Below are positions 44,893 through 53,820 of a stretch of 64,000 nucleotides of DNA, piece by piece. The notes under the pieces are model-generated. The model did no database searches. It saw nothing but the letters and a program-made list of their open reading frames with translations, and was not told the origin of the DNA. The stretch spans positions 237,307-301,306 of the forward strand of contig NZ_RJSG01000003.1 of the NCBI RefSeq assembly GCF_003725775.1, in the 5' to 3' direction. The translations under genes were made by a program, and so were the position numbers. Each line of letters starts with the position of its first letter. Position 1 is the first letter of the stretch. Origin of the DNA: Nocardioides marmorisolisilvae. GTDB taxonomy: Bacteria > Actinomycetota > Actinomycetes > Propionibacteriales > Nocardioidaceae.

Positions 44893-46338
44893 CTACTGGG
44901 CCACCGGGTGGTAGGCGCAGTCCGCGTTGGTGTCGCTGGCCTTGCTCGGGGTCGTGTCCCCCGGGTCTCCCGCCACGCTGTCGCCCGATCCTCCCGAGGA
45001 CGTCGCGCCGCCCGTCGAGGAGTGGTGCACGGTCGGGTGCAGCGCTTTGTAGACCGCCGCCCGCACGTAGGCGAAGTCCGGGTCGTTGGGGTCGAAGGCC
45101 GCACTGCGCTCGAAGCCGACGGACCGGATCGGCTTCCCCTTGACCAGGCCTGCCAGGTCGACGAACGCGTGGAGCAGGCGGGACGGGATGTCGGTGCGGA
45201 CGATGTCCTTGCTGGCCTCGGCCAGGGCGACGTACTTGCGCAACATCAGCGCCGGGCTGGCCTTCTTGACGATCGCGTTGATCGCGCAGCGCTGCCGGGC
45301 CATCCGCTTGTAGTCGGTGGAGCCGTAGCGTCCGCGGGTGTACCAGAGCGCCTGGTAGCCGTTCAGGGTCCGGTTCGGGCCGGGCTGGAGGTACTTCTTC
45401 GGGGGAATGTGCAGGTCGGTGTTGCCGCCCATCGGGATCGGCTCGTTGATGTTCACCGTGATGCCGCCGAGCACGTCGACCAGCTTCGAGAAGCCGTCGA
45501 GGTTGACCAGCACGTAGTAGTCGACCGGGATGCCGGTCGCACCCTCGACCGCGAGCTTGACCGCGTCCGCGCCCTCGTTGTCGGTCTTGCCGAGGACGCC
45601 CGGGTGCAGGGCCGGGATGTTCCGGTAGACCGCGTTGAGGAAGTACTCGGCGTTGTTCGGGGTCCCGTCGGTGAAACCGCTGGGGTAGAGCTTCGCCAGC
45701 GGTGACCCGGCCTTGAAGGGCACGTTCTGCAGGTTGCGCGGGAAGCTGAACAGCGTGGTGCTCCCGGTCTTCACCGAGATGCTCGCCAGGATCACCGAGT
45801 CGGTGCGGATGCCCTGGCGGTCGATGCCGCCGTCCCCGCCGAGGAGGAGCACGTTGACCCGGTCGCGGTGCCCCCACGGGTTGGCCTTGGTGACCTGCTT
45901 GGGAGTGGTGGCGCTCTCGTGGGTGCCGAAGACGGTGTGCACGACGTCGCGCTGCACCACGGCGTACCGGGCTCCGACGGCCATCGGCGCGCTCACCGCG
46001 AGGCACATCAGGCCGACGCCGGCGGCTCCGAGGACGCGGAACGGCAGCGTCGCGGTGCGCGAGCGGTTGCGGGCGTAGATCTTCCAGATCAGCGAGACCC
46101 ACAGCGACCAGACCACGCCGATCACCACGACGACCCAGAGCAGGGCGGTCGGGTCGAGCGCGACGTCGATGATCTTGTCGCGCTTGAGCGAGAACACCCC
46201 GAAGCCGATCAGGCCGAGGAAGAGCCCCGGTACGACCGTCACGATCAGGGCTCGCCGAAGCGCCCGCCCTACTTGGTCAGGACGGGGTGCCTTGTGACGC
46301 CCCACGTGCGCGGGGACGTCCTGCGAGCCCCAGAACAC
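44893..46338 (-). CDS. LytR-CpsA-Psr (LCP) family cell-wall ligase
   Basis: The 481-aa membrane protein has an N-terminal basic tail, three predicted transmembrane helices (about residues 32-50, 63-80, 100-122) and an extracellular LCP domain: VNVLLLGGDGGIDRQGIRTDSVILASIS, FSFPRNLQNVP, YVLVNLDGFSKLVDVLGGITVNI, LNGYQALWYTRGRYGSTDYKRMARQRC. The Arg and Asp residues that bind the polyprenyl pyrophosphate substrate are present. The C-terminus is a Ser/Gly/Thr-rich tail. The three-helix N-terminus differs from the single helix of the other LCP protein in this window. Confidence 0.92.
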   Translation of the reverse strand: MFWGSQDVPAHVGRHKAPRPDQVGRALRRALIVTVVPGLFLGLIGFGVFSLKRDKIIDVALDPTALLWVVVVIGVVWSLWVSLIWKIYARNRSRTATLPFRVLGAAGVGLMCLAVSAPMAVGARYAVVQRDVVHTVFGTHESATTPKQVTKANPWGHRDRVNVLLLGGDGGIDRQGIRTDSVILASISVKTGSTTLFSFPRNLQNVPFKAGSPLAKLYPSGFTDGTPNNAEYFLNAVYRNIPALHPGVLGKTDNEGADAVKLAVEGATGIPVDYYVLVNLDGFSKLVDVLGGITVNINEPIPMGGNTDLHIPPKKYLQPGPNRTLNGYQALWYTRGRYGSTDYKRMARQRCAINAIVKKASPALMLRKYVALAEASKDIVRTDIPSRLLHAFVDLAGLVKGKPIRSVGFERSAAFDPNDPDFAYVRAAVYKALHPTVHHSSTGGATSSGGSGDSVAGDPGDTTPSKASDTNADCAYHPVAQ

Positions 46339-46382
46339 GCCAGAATCCTAAGTGCTCGACCAAGCGTCGTCCGAACCTTCGC

Positions 46383-47954
46383 TCAGTCGACGAGCTCCCG
46401 CTTGAGGATCTTGCCGGTGGCGGTCATCGGCAGGCTCTCCACGAAGGTCACCAGCCGCGGGTACTTGTACGACGCCATCTGCTCCTTGCCCCAGGCCACC
46501 AGCTCCTCCTCGGTGACCGCGGCCCCGGCGTTCAGGATCACGAACGCCTTGACCTCCTCGCCGTGGGACTCGTGCGGGATGCCCACGACCGCTGCCAGGG
46601 AGACGTCGGGGTGGGTCATCAGGACCTCCTCGATCTCGCGCGGGTACACGTTGAAGCCGCCGCGGATGATCATGTCCTTGGACCGGTCGACGATGTAGTA
46701 GAAGCCGTCGGCGTCGCGGCGGGCCAGGTCGCCGGAGCGGAACCAGCCGTTCTGGATCGCCTCCGCGGTCGCCTCGGGACGCCCGTAGTAGCCCTTCATG
46801 ATGTTGTGGCCCTTGATCGCGATCTCGCCGATCTCGTCGACGCCGGTGACCTCGGACCAGTCGTCGTTGATCAGCTTCACCTCGACGCCCCAGATCGGAA
46901 CGCCGATCGAGCCGGGCCGCGGCTCCTGCTCCGGGTCGGAGAACGTCGCCACCGGCGAGGTCTCCGAGAGGCCGTAGCCCTCGAGGATCGTGACGCCGAG
47001 CTTCTCCTTGACCTTGCTGATGATCTCGACCGGGAGGCTCGCACCACCCGAGGCACCGATCCGCAGGTTGCGCGCGATCCGCTCGACGTCGACGCTGCCG
47101 CCGGCCTGCTCCAGTGCGGCGAGCAGGCCCCACCACATCGTCGGCACCCCGGCGAAGAAGGTGACGTCCTCCTTCTGCATCAGCCCGATCACCTGCTCGG
47201 CATCGAACCGCGGCACCAGCAGCAGCGTCGCCGCGGTCGCGAAGCCGGCGTGCATCTGCACGGTCGCGCCGAAGGTGTGGAACAGCGGCAGGGTGAGCAC
47301 GTGGGTGTCGCTGGCCGGCTGGTTGCCGAAGAGCCGGTTCATCGTGACGACGTTCATCATCGTGTTCGAGTGGCTCAGCTCGGCACCCTTGGCCCGGCCG
47401 GTGGTGCCCGAGGTGAACAGGATGATCGCGGTGTCGCTCGCCTCGGTGACGACCGCGTCGAAGACCGGCGACTTCCCGGCGAGGGCCTGCCCGAGGGTCT
47501 CGGTGCCGTCGATCGAGGACGCCGCCGCCGGGTCGGCCATGATCATGAAGAAGTGCTCGATGCCGCTGCCGTCGGCCTTGGCCTGCTCGAAGCCCGCGTG
47601 ACCCTCGGCGCCGATGGCCAGGTCCGGCGTGCCCTGGAAGCAGAAGTACGCCTTCACGTCCGCCTCGGTCAGGTGGAACGCGACCTCGCGCCCCTTGAGC
47701 AGGACGTTGAGCGGCACCACGACGCCGCCGGCCTTGAGGATCCCGTAGTAGACGATCGGGAAGTAGGGCAGGTTCGGGCAGCTGAGCGCGACCTTGTCGC
47801 CGGGCTGGATCCCCCGCTCGACGAGCAGGTTCGCGACCTGGTTCGCAGCAGCGTTGACCTGGGCGTAGGTGAGTCGGGTGTCGCCGAGAACCAGGGCGTC
47901 GCGGTCGGGGTACTGGCGGGCGGAGTCCTCGAGCAGGATCGAAAGGTTCAGCAT
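46383..47954 (-). CDS. AMP-dependent acyl-CoA synthetase / ligase
   Basis: The 523-aa adenylate-forming enzyme has ILFTSGTTGRAKGAELSHSN (P-loop-like A3), EGYGLSETSPVA (A5), FRSGDLARRDADGFYYIVDRSKD (A7/A8), GGFNVYPREIEEVL and the catalytic Lys in MTATGKILKREL (A10). It activates a carboxylic acid as acyl-AMP and transfers it to CoA, most likely a medium or long-chain fatty acid. An ATG at 47954 is chosen for alignment with MLNLSILLEDSA; a GTG 18 bases upstream is an alternative. Confidence 0.92.
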   Translation of the reverse strand: MLNLSILLEDSARQYPDRDALVLGDTRLTYAQVNAAANQVANLLVERGIQPGDKVALSCPNLPYFPIVYYGILKAGGVVVPLNVLLKGREVAFHLTEADVKAYFCFQGTPDLAIGAEGHAGFEQAKADGSGIEHFFMIMADPAAASSIDGTETLGQALAGKSPVFDAVVTEASDTAIILFTSGTTGRAKGAELSHSNTMMNVVTMNRLFGNQPASDTHVLTLPLFHTFGATVQMHAGFATAATLLLVPRFDAEQVIGLMQKEDVTFFAGVPTMWWGLLAALEQAGGSVDVERIARNLRIGASGGASLPVEIISKVKEKLGVTILEGYGLSETSPVATFSDPEQEPRPGSIGVPIWGVEVKLINDDWSEVTGVDEIGEIAIKGHNIMKGYYGRPEATAEAIQNGWFRSGDLARRDADGFYYIVDRSKDMIIRGGFNVYPREIEEVLMTHPDVSLAAVVGIPHESHGEEVKAFVILNAGAAVTEEELVAWGKEQMASYKYPRLVTFVESLPMTATGKILKRELVD

Positions 47955-48009
47955 GGAGGTAAACCTAGCCACGCAGGGGGCGGGAGTCTTTGGGCAGCGG
48001 CAACAATCT

Positions 48010-48429
48010 TCAGCCGTGCTCGCGTGCCAGCAGCCCAGCCGCGCGCCGCAGGTCCCCCGGTACGGCGAGCCGGGCGAGCGAGGTGAGCATCGGGCCGAGC
48101 GGACTCAGCAGCCCCTTCCCGCGGACCCGGAACTCCGGTGTGACGATGCATCCGCTCGCGACAGGCTCGACGTGAAGGGTCAGCTCGGCGATGATCCCGT
48201 GCCAGCTGCCGCGCTCGGTCCAGCGGGTCGACGGAACCAGCTCGGTGGTCTCCATCGCAGGCCGTACGCCGGCCGCAGTGACGTCGGTCCAGGTCTGACC
48301 GACGGCGGGTTCGGCGGGCGTGACGTCCTCGACGCGGCGCAACGAGGACTGCCAGAGCGGACGGTTGGCCGGGTCGACGAGGAAGGCGAAGGCGACCTCT
48401 GCGGGAACGCCGAAGCGGACCGAGATCAT
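48010..48429 (-). CDS. SRPBCC-family protein
   Basis: The 139-aa protein fits the polyketide cyclase/START-like fold (ISVRFGVPAEVAFAFLVDPANRPLWQSSLRRVEDV, then TELVPSTRWTERGSWHGIIAELTLHVEP). It probably binds a hydrophobic ligand. Its ATG overlaps the stop of the coiled-coil gene by four bases, so the two are translationally coupled. Confidence 0.8.
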   Translation of the reverse strand: MISVRFGVPAEVAFAFLVDPANRPLWQSSLRRVEDVTPAEPAVGQTWTDVTAAGVRPAMETTELVPSTRWTERGSWHGIIAELTLHVEPVASGCIVTPEFRVRGKGLLSPLGPMLTSLARLAVPGDLRRAAGLLAREHG

Positions 48430-48758
48430 TGGTCGCCGAGCCCTCGACGCATCAGAGCAGTGACATCCCGATCCAGCCCTTCGACCCGCGCATCCAGCCG
48501 ATCGAAACGCGCGTCGAGCTTCGCCTCGAACCGGTCGAAGCGCGCCTCCAGACGGTCGAACCGCTGGTCGACCAGGTCGAACCGCTGGTCAACCTCCGTG
48601 AAGCGGCGGTCAACGTCGGTGAAGCGGCAGTCAACCTCGGTGAAGCGGAGGCCTACCTCGGTGAAGCGCTGGTCGATGTTGCGTGCCGCATAGCCGAGAA
48701 CACTGATGAGTGCCGTCATCAGGAAGATGAGTGAGGTCCACGTCTGGGCGTCGTTCAT
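48426..48758 (-). CDS. Membrane-anchored heptad-repeat coiled-coil protein
   Basis: The 110-aa protein has an N-terminal transmembrane helix (LIFLMTALISVLGYAA, about residues 10-25) and then an unbroken run of seven-residue repeats of the form R-F-T-E-V-D-x and R-F-D-R-L-E-x, giving a long parallel coiled coil. The repeats are so regular that the DNA shows 21-bp tandem repeats. No family is certain; small anchored coiled coils of this sort are found in many bacteria. It is coupled to the SRPBCC gene downstream. Confidence 0.8.
   Translation of the reverse strand: MNDAQTWTSLIFLMTALISVLGYAARNIDQRFTEVGLRFTEVDCRFTDVDRRFTEVDQRFDLVDQRFDRLEARFDRFEAKLDARFDRLDARVEGLDRDVTALMRRGLGDQ
48593..48676. repeat. 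21-bp tandem repeats (four units) inside the coiled-coil gene
   Basis: Four units of 21 bases (from 48593, 48614, 48635, 48656) share a core GGTGAAGCG, with degenerate copies continuing to the left. Each unit codes for one heptad (R-F-T-E-V-D-x), so repeat number could change without frameshift. Confidence 0.8.
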
Positions 48759-48822
48759 GGCAGGACCGTAAGTTCGGGCAGTCGGGCTCGGCCACCACGG
48801 ATACCGGACCTGTGGAGAACCA

Positions 48823-49722
48823 TCAGAACGACTCGCCTGTGAGCAATTCGTACGCCTCGACGTACCGGGCCCGGGTGTGGTCGATGACCTGTTGCGGCAG
48901 CGCCGGCGGACGCTCGCCGCTCGTCCGGTCCCAGCCGCTCTCGGGAGAGGTCAACCAGTCCCGGACGATCTGCTTGTCGTAGGACGGCTGGGCGCGGCCG
49001 GGCTGCCAGAGGTCGGCGGGCCAGAACCGGCTGGAGTCCGGGGTGAGCACCTCGTCGGCGAGCACGATGCTCCCGTCGGCACGCGCGCCGAACTCGAACT
49101 TGGTGTCGGCCAGGATGATGCCGCGCATCCGGGCCAGCTCCTCGGCGTGGCCGTAGATCGACAGGGTCAGGTCGCGCAGCGCCGCTGCGGTTCCGGCTCC
49201 GACCGCGGTCACCACCGCGTCGAAGGAGACGTTCTCGTCGTGGTCGCCGACGGCCGCCTTGCTGGCCGGCGTGAAGATCGGCTCGGGCAGGGCGCTGCCG
49301 TCCTCGAGCCCCTCGGGCAGCGCGATCCCGCAGACCTCGCCGGTGGCCCGGTAGTCGAGCAGGCCCGATCCGGTCAGGTAGCCGCGTGCCACGCACTCGA
49401 CCGGGAACATCGCGAGCTCCTCGCAGAAGACCGCACGTCCGCGCACCGATTCCGGCACGTCGGTCGAGACGACGTGGTTCGGGATCAGGCTCGCCAGCTG
49501 GTCGAACCACCACAGCGACATCCGGGTCAGGATCGTGCCCTTGTCCGGGATGGTGCTGTCCAGCACGTAGTCGTACGCCGAGATCCGGTCGCTCGCGACC
49601 ATCAGCAGCCGACCGGCCTGCGGGCCCTCGGTCATCCGGTACAGGTCGCGGACCTTGCCGGAGTGGATGTGCTGGGCGCCGTCGATCGCCGGGGCCGTTG
49701 GGATGTTCAGGTCGCCGCTCAC
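48823..49722 (-). CDS. purC: Phosphoribosylaminoimidazole-succinocarboxamide (SAICAR) synthase
   Basis: The 299-aa enzyme joins CAIR and aspartate with ATP, step eight of purine biosynthesis. Motifs are HSGKVRDLYR, LMVASDRISAYDYVLDSTIPDKG, VECVARGYLTGSG and ILADTKFEFG. It starts with GTG. It lies apart from the other purine genes, between a coiled-coil gene and a lipoprotein gene, and is probably transcribed alone. Confidence 0.97.
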   Translation of the reverse strand: MSGDLNIPTAPAIDGAQHIHSGKVRDLYRMTEGPQAGRLLMVASDRISAYDYVLDSTIPDKGTILTRMSLWWFDQLASLIPNHVVSTDVPESVRGRAVFCEELAMFPVECVARGYLTGSGLLDYRATGEVCGIALPEGLEDGSALPEPIFTPASKAAVGDHDENVSFDAVVTAVGAGTAAALRDLTLSIYGHAEELARMRGIILADTKFEFGARADGSIVLADEVLTPDSSRFWPADLWQPGRAQPSYDKQIVRDWLTSPESGWDRTSGERPPALPQQVIDHTRARYVEAYELLTGESF

Positions 49723-49748
49723 GGAGCGAGCCTACAAAGCGGGACGAC

Positions 49749-50249
49749 CTAGTCCGCGAGCTGTCCGACCTCGTAGCCGAGCTGGCAGCTCGACCCGTCG
49801 GAGCGCGACGAGATGATCACCGCCCACTTCTTGGTGGTGTACTGCGCCTGGAGGGTGTCGCCCGCGGTCATCGCGGCCTGCTTGGCGAACCCGGCGGCGA
49901 CCAGCGCGGCGGCAGCCCGGTCGAAGCAGCCCTTCCGGGTGCCTACGGCCTGCAGCTCGATCTGCCAGCCCATCCGTCCGGTCGACTGGGTGCCGCTGTT
50001 CTTGCTGGTGACCACCCCCGAGACCACCGGCACCTCCGTCTGGGCCGGGAAGTCCGTCGGCAGGCCGACTGCCGGTGAGGTGGGCGTGCTGCCGTCGCTC
50101 GGCTCGTCGGTCGCGGTCGGGGTGCCGGTCGGCTGGTCCGAGCTGCTCGAGGTCGGATCGGCCTTCGGCTGCGGGTCGTCCTTGCCGCAGCCGGTGGCGC
50201 CCACGGCGAGGACGAGCGTGAGCGCGGCGAGGAGCGGCTTGACGGGCAT
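49749..50249 (-). CDS. Secreted lipoprotein, hypothetical
   Basis: The 166-aa protein has a lipoprotein signal peptide ending in A-T-G-C (Cys21), a Ser/Thr/Pro/Asp-rich tether of about 45 residues and a small globular domain (FPAQTEVPVVSGVVTSKNSG, GWQIELQAVGTRKGCFDRAAAALVAAGF, WAVIISSRSDGSSCQLGYEVG) with two Cys that may form a disulfide. Function unknown. Confidence 0.8.
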   Translation of the reverse strand: MPVKPLLAALTLVLAVGATGCGKDDPQPKADPTSSSSDQPTGTPTATDEPSDGSTPTSPAVGLPTDFPAQTEVPVVSGVVTSKNSGTQSTGRMGWQIELQAVGTRKGCFDRAAAALVAAGFAKQAAMTAGDTLQAQYTTKKWAVIISSRSDGSSCQLGYEVGQLAD

Positions 50250-50259
50250 GCGGTGGAGC

Positions 50260-51552
50260 CTAGAACGTCCGCTTCATCTCGTCGTACAGGTCCGGGTCAT
50301 CGGCCAGCAGCCGGGCCCGTGCCTTGACCCGGTAGCGCCAGATCTGGACCAGGCCGACCGACCACAGGACGTACTGGAAGCTCATCGCCCAGCGGAACGC
50401 GTCGGGCGTGTAGTCGGTCGACGACCCCGGGGTGCGCCAGTCGAGGATCACTCCGATCGCGATCACCAGCGTCAGGCTCGCGAAGAAACCGGCCTGGTTG
50501 ATGATCCCGGTGGCGCTCGCCAGCCGGTGCGGCGGGTTCGAGGTCCGGGCGAGGTCGAAGCCGATCACCGAGGCCGGGCCCCCGACGCCGGTGACCACGA
50601 CCAGCACCACCAGCAACCAGAGCGGGGCCTCGCCGGGCCAGCTGAGCACGATCGTCCAGACCGTGACGATCGCAGCGACGATGCCCAGCACCAGGGTCGA
50701 GCGGTGCCACGGCCGGATCGTGATGCGCCAGCCGAGCAGCGGACCGGTTCCCATGATCGCCACCACCATCACGGTCAGCAGGACGCCGGCCGCGTCCTTG
50801 CTCAGGCCCTCTCCCTTGACCAGGAACGGGAACCCCCACAGCAACCCGAGGACGGTGGCGCTGAACTGGGTGGTGAAGTGCATCCAGAAACCGAGCCGGG
50901 TGCCGGGGTGGCTCCACGACTCGGCCAGGCTGGCCCGCATCGCCGTCAGGTTCATCGCCTGGCCGCGCAGGTTCCGGGTGGCCGGGGCGTCGTGCACGAC
51001 GAGCAGCAGGAGCGTGGTCATCACGATGCCGAGCGAGGCGGCGATCAGGTACGACTTCGTCCAGCCGAGGTGGCCGAGCGCCCAGGTCATCGGCACCGCC
51101 GCGATGATCGCGCCGAGCTGACCGAGGACACCGGTGAACTGGATCATCACCGGCACCCGGCGCGGCTCGAACCACGTGTTGACCAGGCGCAGCACGCAGA
51201 TGAACGTCATCGCGTCCCCCATGCCCACGAAGACGCGGGCCAGCAGCGCGAGCGGGTAGCTGTCCGCGAAGGCGAACCCGGTCTGCGCACAGGTCAGGAG
51301 CACAGCGCCGGCGGTGAGCACGCTGCGCGAGCCGAACCGGTCCACGAGCAGTCCCACGGGTATCTGCATCAGCGCGTAGACCAGCAGCTGGAGCATCGTG
51401 AAGGTCGCCAGCTGCGAGGCGGAGATGCCGAACCGGTCGGTGGCGGCCAGGCCGGCGACGGCCAGCGAGGAGCGATGGAAGACGGCGAGCAGGTAGACGC
51501 CGAGAGCGACCAGCCAGACGGCGTACACCGACCTCGGGCGGACTTCGCTCAC
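50260..51552 (-). CDS. MFS transporter
   Basis: The 430-aa major facilitator has about 12 transmembrane helices and the typical loop motif VGLLVDRFGSRSVLTAGAVLLT between helices 2 and 3. The YAVWLVALGVYLLAVFHRSSLAVAG N-terminus recalls nitrate/metabolite-type or sugar-phosphate antiporter relatives, but the substrate is unclear. A GTG at 51552 is used; the longer open frame upstream has low-complexity sequence. It follows the lipoprotein gene closely on the same strand order (transcribed first). Confidence 0.85.
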   Translation of the reverse strand: MSEVRPRSVYAVWLVALGVYLLAVFHRSSLAVAGLAATDRFGISASQLATFTMLQLLVYALMQIPVGLLVDRFGSRSVLTAGAVLLTCAQTGFAFADSYPLALLARVFVGMGDAMTFICVLRLVNTWFEPRRVPVMIQFTGVLGQLGAIIAAVPMTWALGHLGWTKSYLIAASLGIVMTTLLLLVVHDAPATRNLRGQAMNLTAMRASLAESWSHPGTRLGFWMHFTTQFSATVLGLLWGFPFLVKGEGLSKDAAGVLLTVMVVAIMGTGPLLGWRITIRPWHRSTLVLGIVAAIVTVWTIVLSWPGEAPLWLLVVLVVVTGVGGPASVIGFDLARTSNPPHRLASATGIINQAGFFASLTLVIAIGVILDWRTPGSSTDYTPDAFRWAMSFQYVLWSVGLVQIWRYRVKARARLLADDPDLYDEMKRTF

Positions 51553-51647
51553 ACCCGGAATGGTGTCAGGTCTCCCGGCCGGTCCGGCGAACCAGGTATG
51601 AGAAACAGGCAATTCGGCGCATCCGCACGAACCCGGAAAACACGACA

Positions 51648-52271
51648 GTGGTCGCGACCCACCGACCCGTCTGGAAGCCGATGCACAACTCCTCACCCCT
51701 TGTCCCCGGTCGCGACCTCGACGACCTCACCGACACCGAGCTGCTGACCCTGGTCCGCAGCGGCGACCCGACGGCGTACGGCGTGCTGTTCCGCCGGCAC
51801 CACCGCACGGCGGTCCGCATCGCCGGGGCGACCGTCGGTCACGGCCTGGCCGAGGAGCACGCAGCCGAGGCGTTCACCCGCGTGCTCGAGCTGCTGCGCC
51901 GAGGTCTCGGACCGGAGGCGTCCTTCCTCCCGTACCTGGTCACCACGATCCGCAACCTGAACATCGACCACGTGCGCAAGCAGCGCCCGGTCCACCTGGT
52001 CGAGGACGTGGCTCGTTGGGCGGACACCGCCGAGGAGAGCCAGGACTGGCTCGACCGGTTGGCCCACGGCGAAGCCGCAGAGGCGTACCGCCGGCTCCCG
52101 GAGCGCTGGCGGCAGGTCCTGCGGCTGCGCACCATCGAGGGCTGGAGCCTTGCCGAGACCGCCCAGGCGCTGGGACTCAGCCCGAACGCAGCGGCGCAGC
52201 TCTCGCTCCGGGCCCGCGAGGGTTTGCGCGCCGAGTACTTCACCAGCCTCGGACGCGCGCTCGCCGGCTGA
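51648..52271 (+). CDS. ECF-like sigma-70 family factor
   Basis: The 207-aa protein has region 2 (DPTAYGVLFRRHHRTAVRIAG, then FLPYLVTTIRNLNIDHVRK) and region 4 (RLPERWRQVLRLRTIEGWSLAETAQALGLSPNAAAQLSLRAREGL), the two-domain layout of ECF sigma factors. No anti-sigma gene is seen beside it; the next gene is DUF421. The GTG at 51648 has GGAAAA about eight bases upstream; an ATG at 51681 is an equally possible start, shortening it by 11 residues. Confidence 0.85.
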   Translation: MVATHRPVWKPMHNSSPLVPGRDLDDLTDTELLTLVRSGDPTAYGVLFRRHHRTAVRIAGATVGHGLAEEHAAEAFTRVLELLRRGLGPEASFLPYLVTTIRNLNIDHVRKQRPVHLVEDVARWADTAEESQDWLDRLAHGEAAEAYRRLPERWRQVLRLRTIEGWSLAETAQALGLSPNAAAQLSLRAREGLRAEYFTSLGRALAG

Positions 52272-52298
52272 CCCGAACTCGGTGGCCGCAGGAGCAGG

Positions 52299-52865
52299 AT
52301 GAACCCCATGTGGAACGACCTGATGCACCTCGACCTGTCGGTGACCGAGAAGGTGGTCCGCACGATCGCGGTCTACCTGGCGATCGCGGTGCTGATCCGC
52401 CTGGCCGGCAAGCGAGACCTGGCCCAGCTCAACGCCTTCGACCTGGTGGTCGTGCTGCTGCTGAGCAACGTCGTCCAGAACGCCATCATCGGCCCGGACA
52501 ACAGCCTGCTGGGCGGGCTGATCGGCGCGGTCGTGCTGCTCGGCTTCAACGCCGGGGTGGTCCGGCTGTCGCGACGCAGCGACCGGGTGAGCCGAGCCCT
52601 GGAGGGAACGGCGACCGTGCTGGCCAAGGACGGCGAGTGGGACGAGGAGGCGCTGGCGCGCGAGGGCCTGCGGACCGCCGAGGTGGAAGCGGCCCTACGG
52701 CGGCAGAACGCCAACAACGTCCGCGAGACCGAGGAGGTCACCATCGAGCCGGGTGGCTCGATCATCGCGACCCTCCGGGAGGACCTGCAGTCGGCCACCC
52801 GCGCGGACGTCGCTCGGCTCGAGGCCAAGCTGGACGCACTCCTCGCGGGTGGCCGGACCGGCTAG
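52299..52865 (+). CDS. DUF421 (YetF-like) membrane protein
   Basis: The 188-aa protein has an N-terminal membrane part with three helices (about residues 22-38, 46-65, 70-88) and a cytoplasmic domain (GTATVLAKDGEWDEEALAREGLRTAEVEAALRRQ) typical of DUF421/YetF. The conserved KRDLAQLNAFDLVVVLLLSNVVQNAI is present. The role is unknown; relatives are linked to sporulation or stress. It follows the sigma factor gene by 27 bases and may be in its operon. Confidence 0.88.
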   Translation: MNPMWNDLMHLDLSVTEKVVRTIAVYLAIAVLIRLAGKRDLAQLNAFDLVVVLLLSNVVQNAIIGPDNSLLGGLIGAVVLLGFNAGVVRLSRRSDRVSRALEGTATVLAKDGEWDEEALAREGLRTAEVEAALRRQNANNVRETEEVTIEPGGSIIATLREDLQSATRADVARLEAKLDALLAGGRTG

Positions 52866-52866
52866 G

Positions 52867-53697
52867 TCAGCCGCAGAGCACCGGGATCGGCACCAGGCCG
52901 CACAGCGTCGACAGGCCGCCGTCGCTGCCGAGGATGCCGGTCACGGTCTCGAGGATCGCCGACAGGTCGAGTCCTCCCGGGATCGGCAGTCCGCCGCCCA
53001 TCCCGCTCAGCTGGCCGACCAGGCTGTTCACCAACGACGTGAGCACCTCGGGCGAGGCCAGGCCCCCGAGGATCGCGGTGACCTGGTCCGTCGAGAACAG
53101 CCCGCCGAACAAGGCCAGCACGTCGGTCGGCGACAGTGCCGAGGCGGCGTTGAAGCCGTTCAGCAGCGCGGTCAGCTGACCGTCGGTGAGGTGATCGGTG
53201 ACGCCGGGCAGCAGGTCCTCGAGCAGCGCGGTGAGCTGGTCGGTGTTGATCGCCGACAGGTCGAGCCCGTTCGCGACCGCCAGCAGGGCCAGCTTCTTGC
53301 CAGCGCCGAAGGCCTTGGCCGCGGAGTTCTCGGCCGAGCAGATCTCGCCCATCTTCGTGTGCCGCACCTTGGTGGCAGCGACCAACGACCGGTAGTGCTT
53401 GGCCGCCTTCACGGCCGATGCCTTGAGGGCGGCCCGCGTCTTGGCGCCCTGGTGGGTGGCCGTCGCCTTGGCGAGGCGCTTGGCCGCCTTGAGCGCGTCC
53501 AGACGTGCCTGGTTCTGCAGGTGGCCGGACTTCTTCCAGAGGGCCTTCGCGGCGCTGCAGGACATCGGTGCCGGCGGCAGGTCGGTGGCGTTCGCCGTAC
53601 CGGCGAGCGACGGGACGAACATCAGCCCAGCGGTCACGGCGAGGGCGCAGAAGGCCCCTTGGACACGGCGCGCGAGTGGAGCGTCGAGGAGGTGCAT
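52867..53697 (-). CDS. Secreted Ala/Leu-rich protein, hypothetical
   Basis: The 276-aa protein has a signal peptide (about residues 1-38, ending TANAT), a basic helical region with many Lys/Ala (residues 45-110: KALWKKSGHLQNQARLDALKAAKRLAKA) and a C-terminal half of repeated DQLTALLEDLL / DGQLTALLNGF / DQVTAILGGL units. Four Cys at the ends may form disulfides. I do not recognise the family. ATG with AAAGGA six bases upstream was preferred to a longer N-terminus. It converges with the DUF421 gene, one base apart. Confidence 0.75.
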   Translation of the reverse strand: MHLLDAPLARRVQGAFCALAVTAGLMFVPSLAGTANATDLPPAPMSCSAAKALWKKSGHLQNQARLDALKAAKRLAKATATHQGAKTRAALKASAVKAAKHYRSLVAATKVRHTKMGEICSAENSAAKAFGAGKKLALLAVANGLDLSAINTDQLTALLEDLLPGVTDHLTDGQLTALLNGFNAASALSPTDVLALFGGLFSTDQVTAILGGLASPEVLTSLVNSLVGQLSGMGGGLPIPGGLDLSAILETVTGILGSDGGLSTLCGLVPIPVLCG

Positions 53698-53820
53698 GCG
53701 GATTCCTTTCCCGGCGGCACCCCGTCCTTGGGGTGCACGTAGTCCCGCACCTATCGGCACCGAAGCCGCCGACCTGAGGGCAATCGGTCGATCGGTTCGA
53801 CGCTCTGGCAGGGTGGCCGC

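Noticed and set aside
44396-46102. Minus-strand open frame of 568 codons overlapping the LCP and SRPBCC genes
   Set aside because: Composed of Arg/Pro/Gly-rich text without a fold; both real genes are in another frame.
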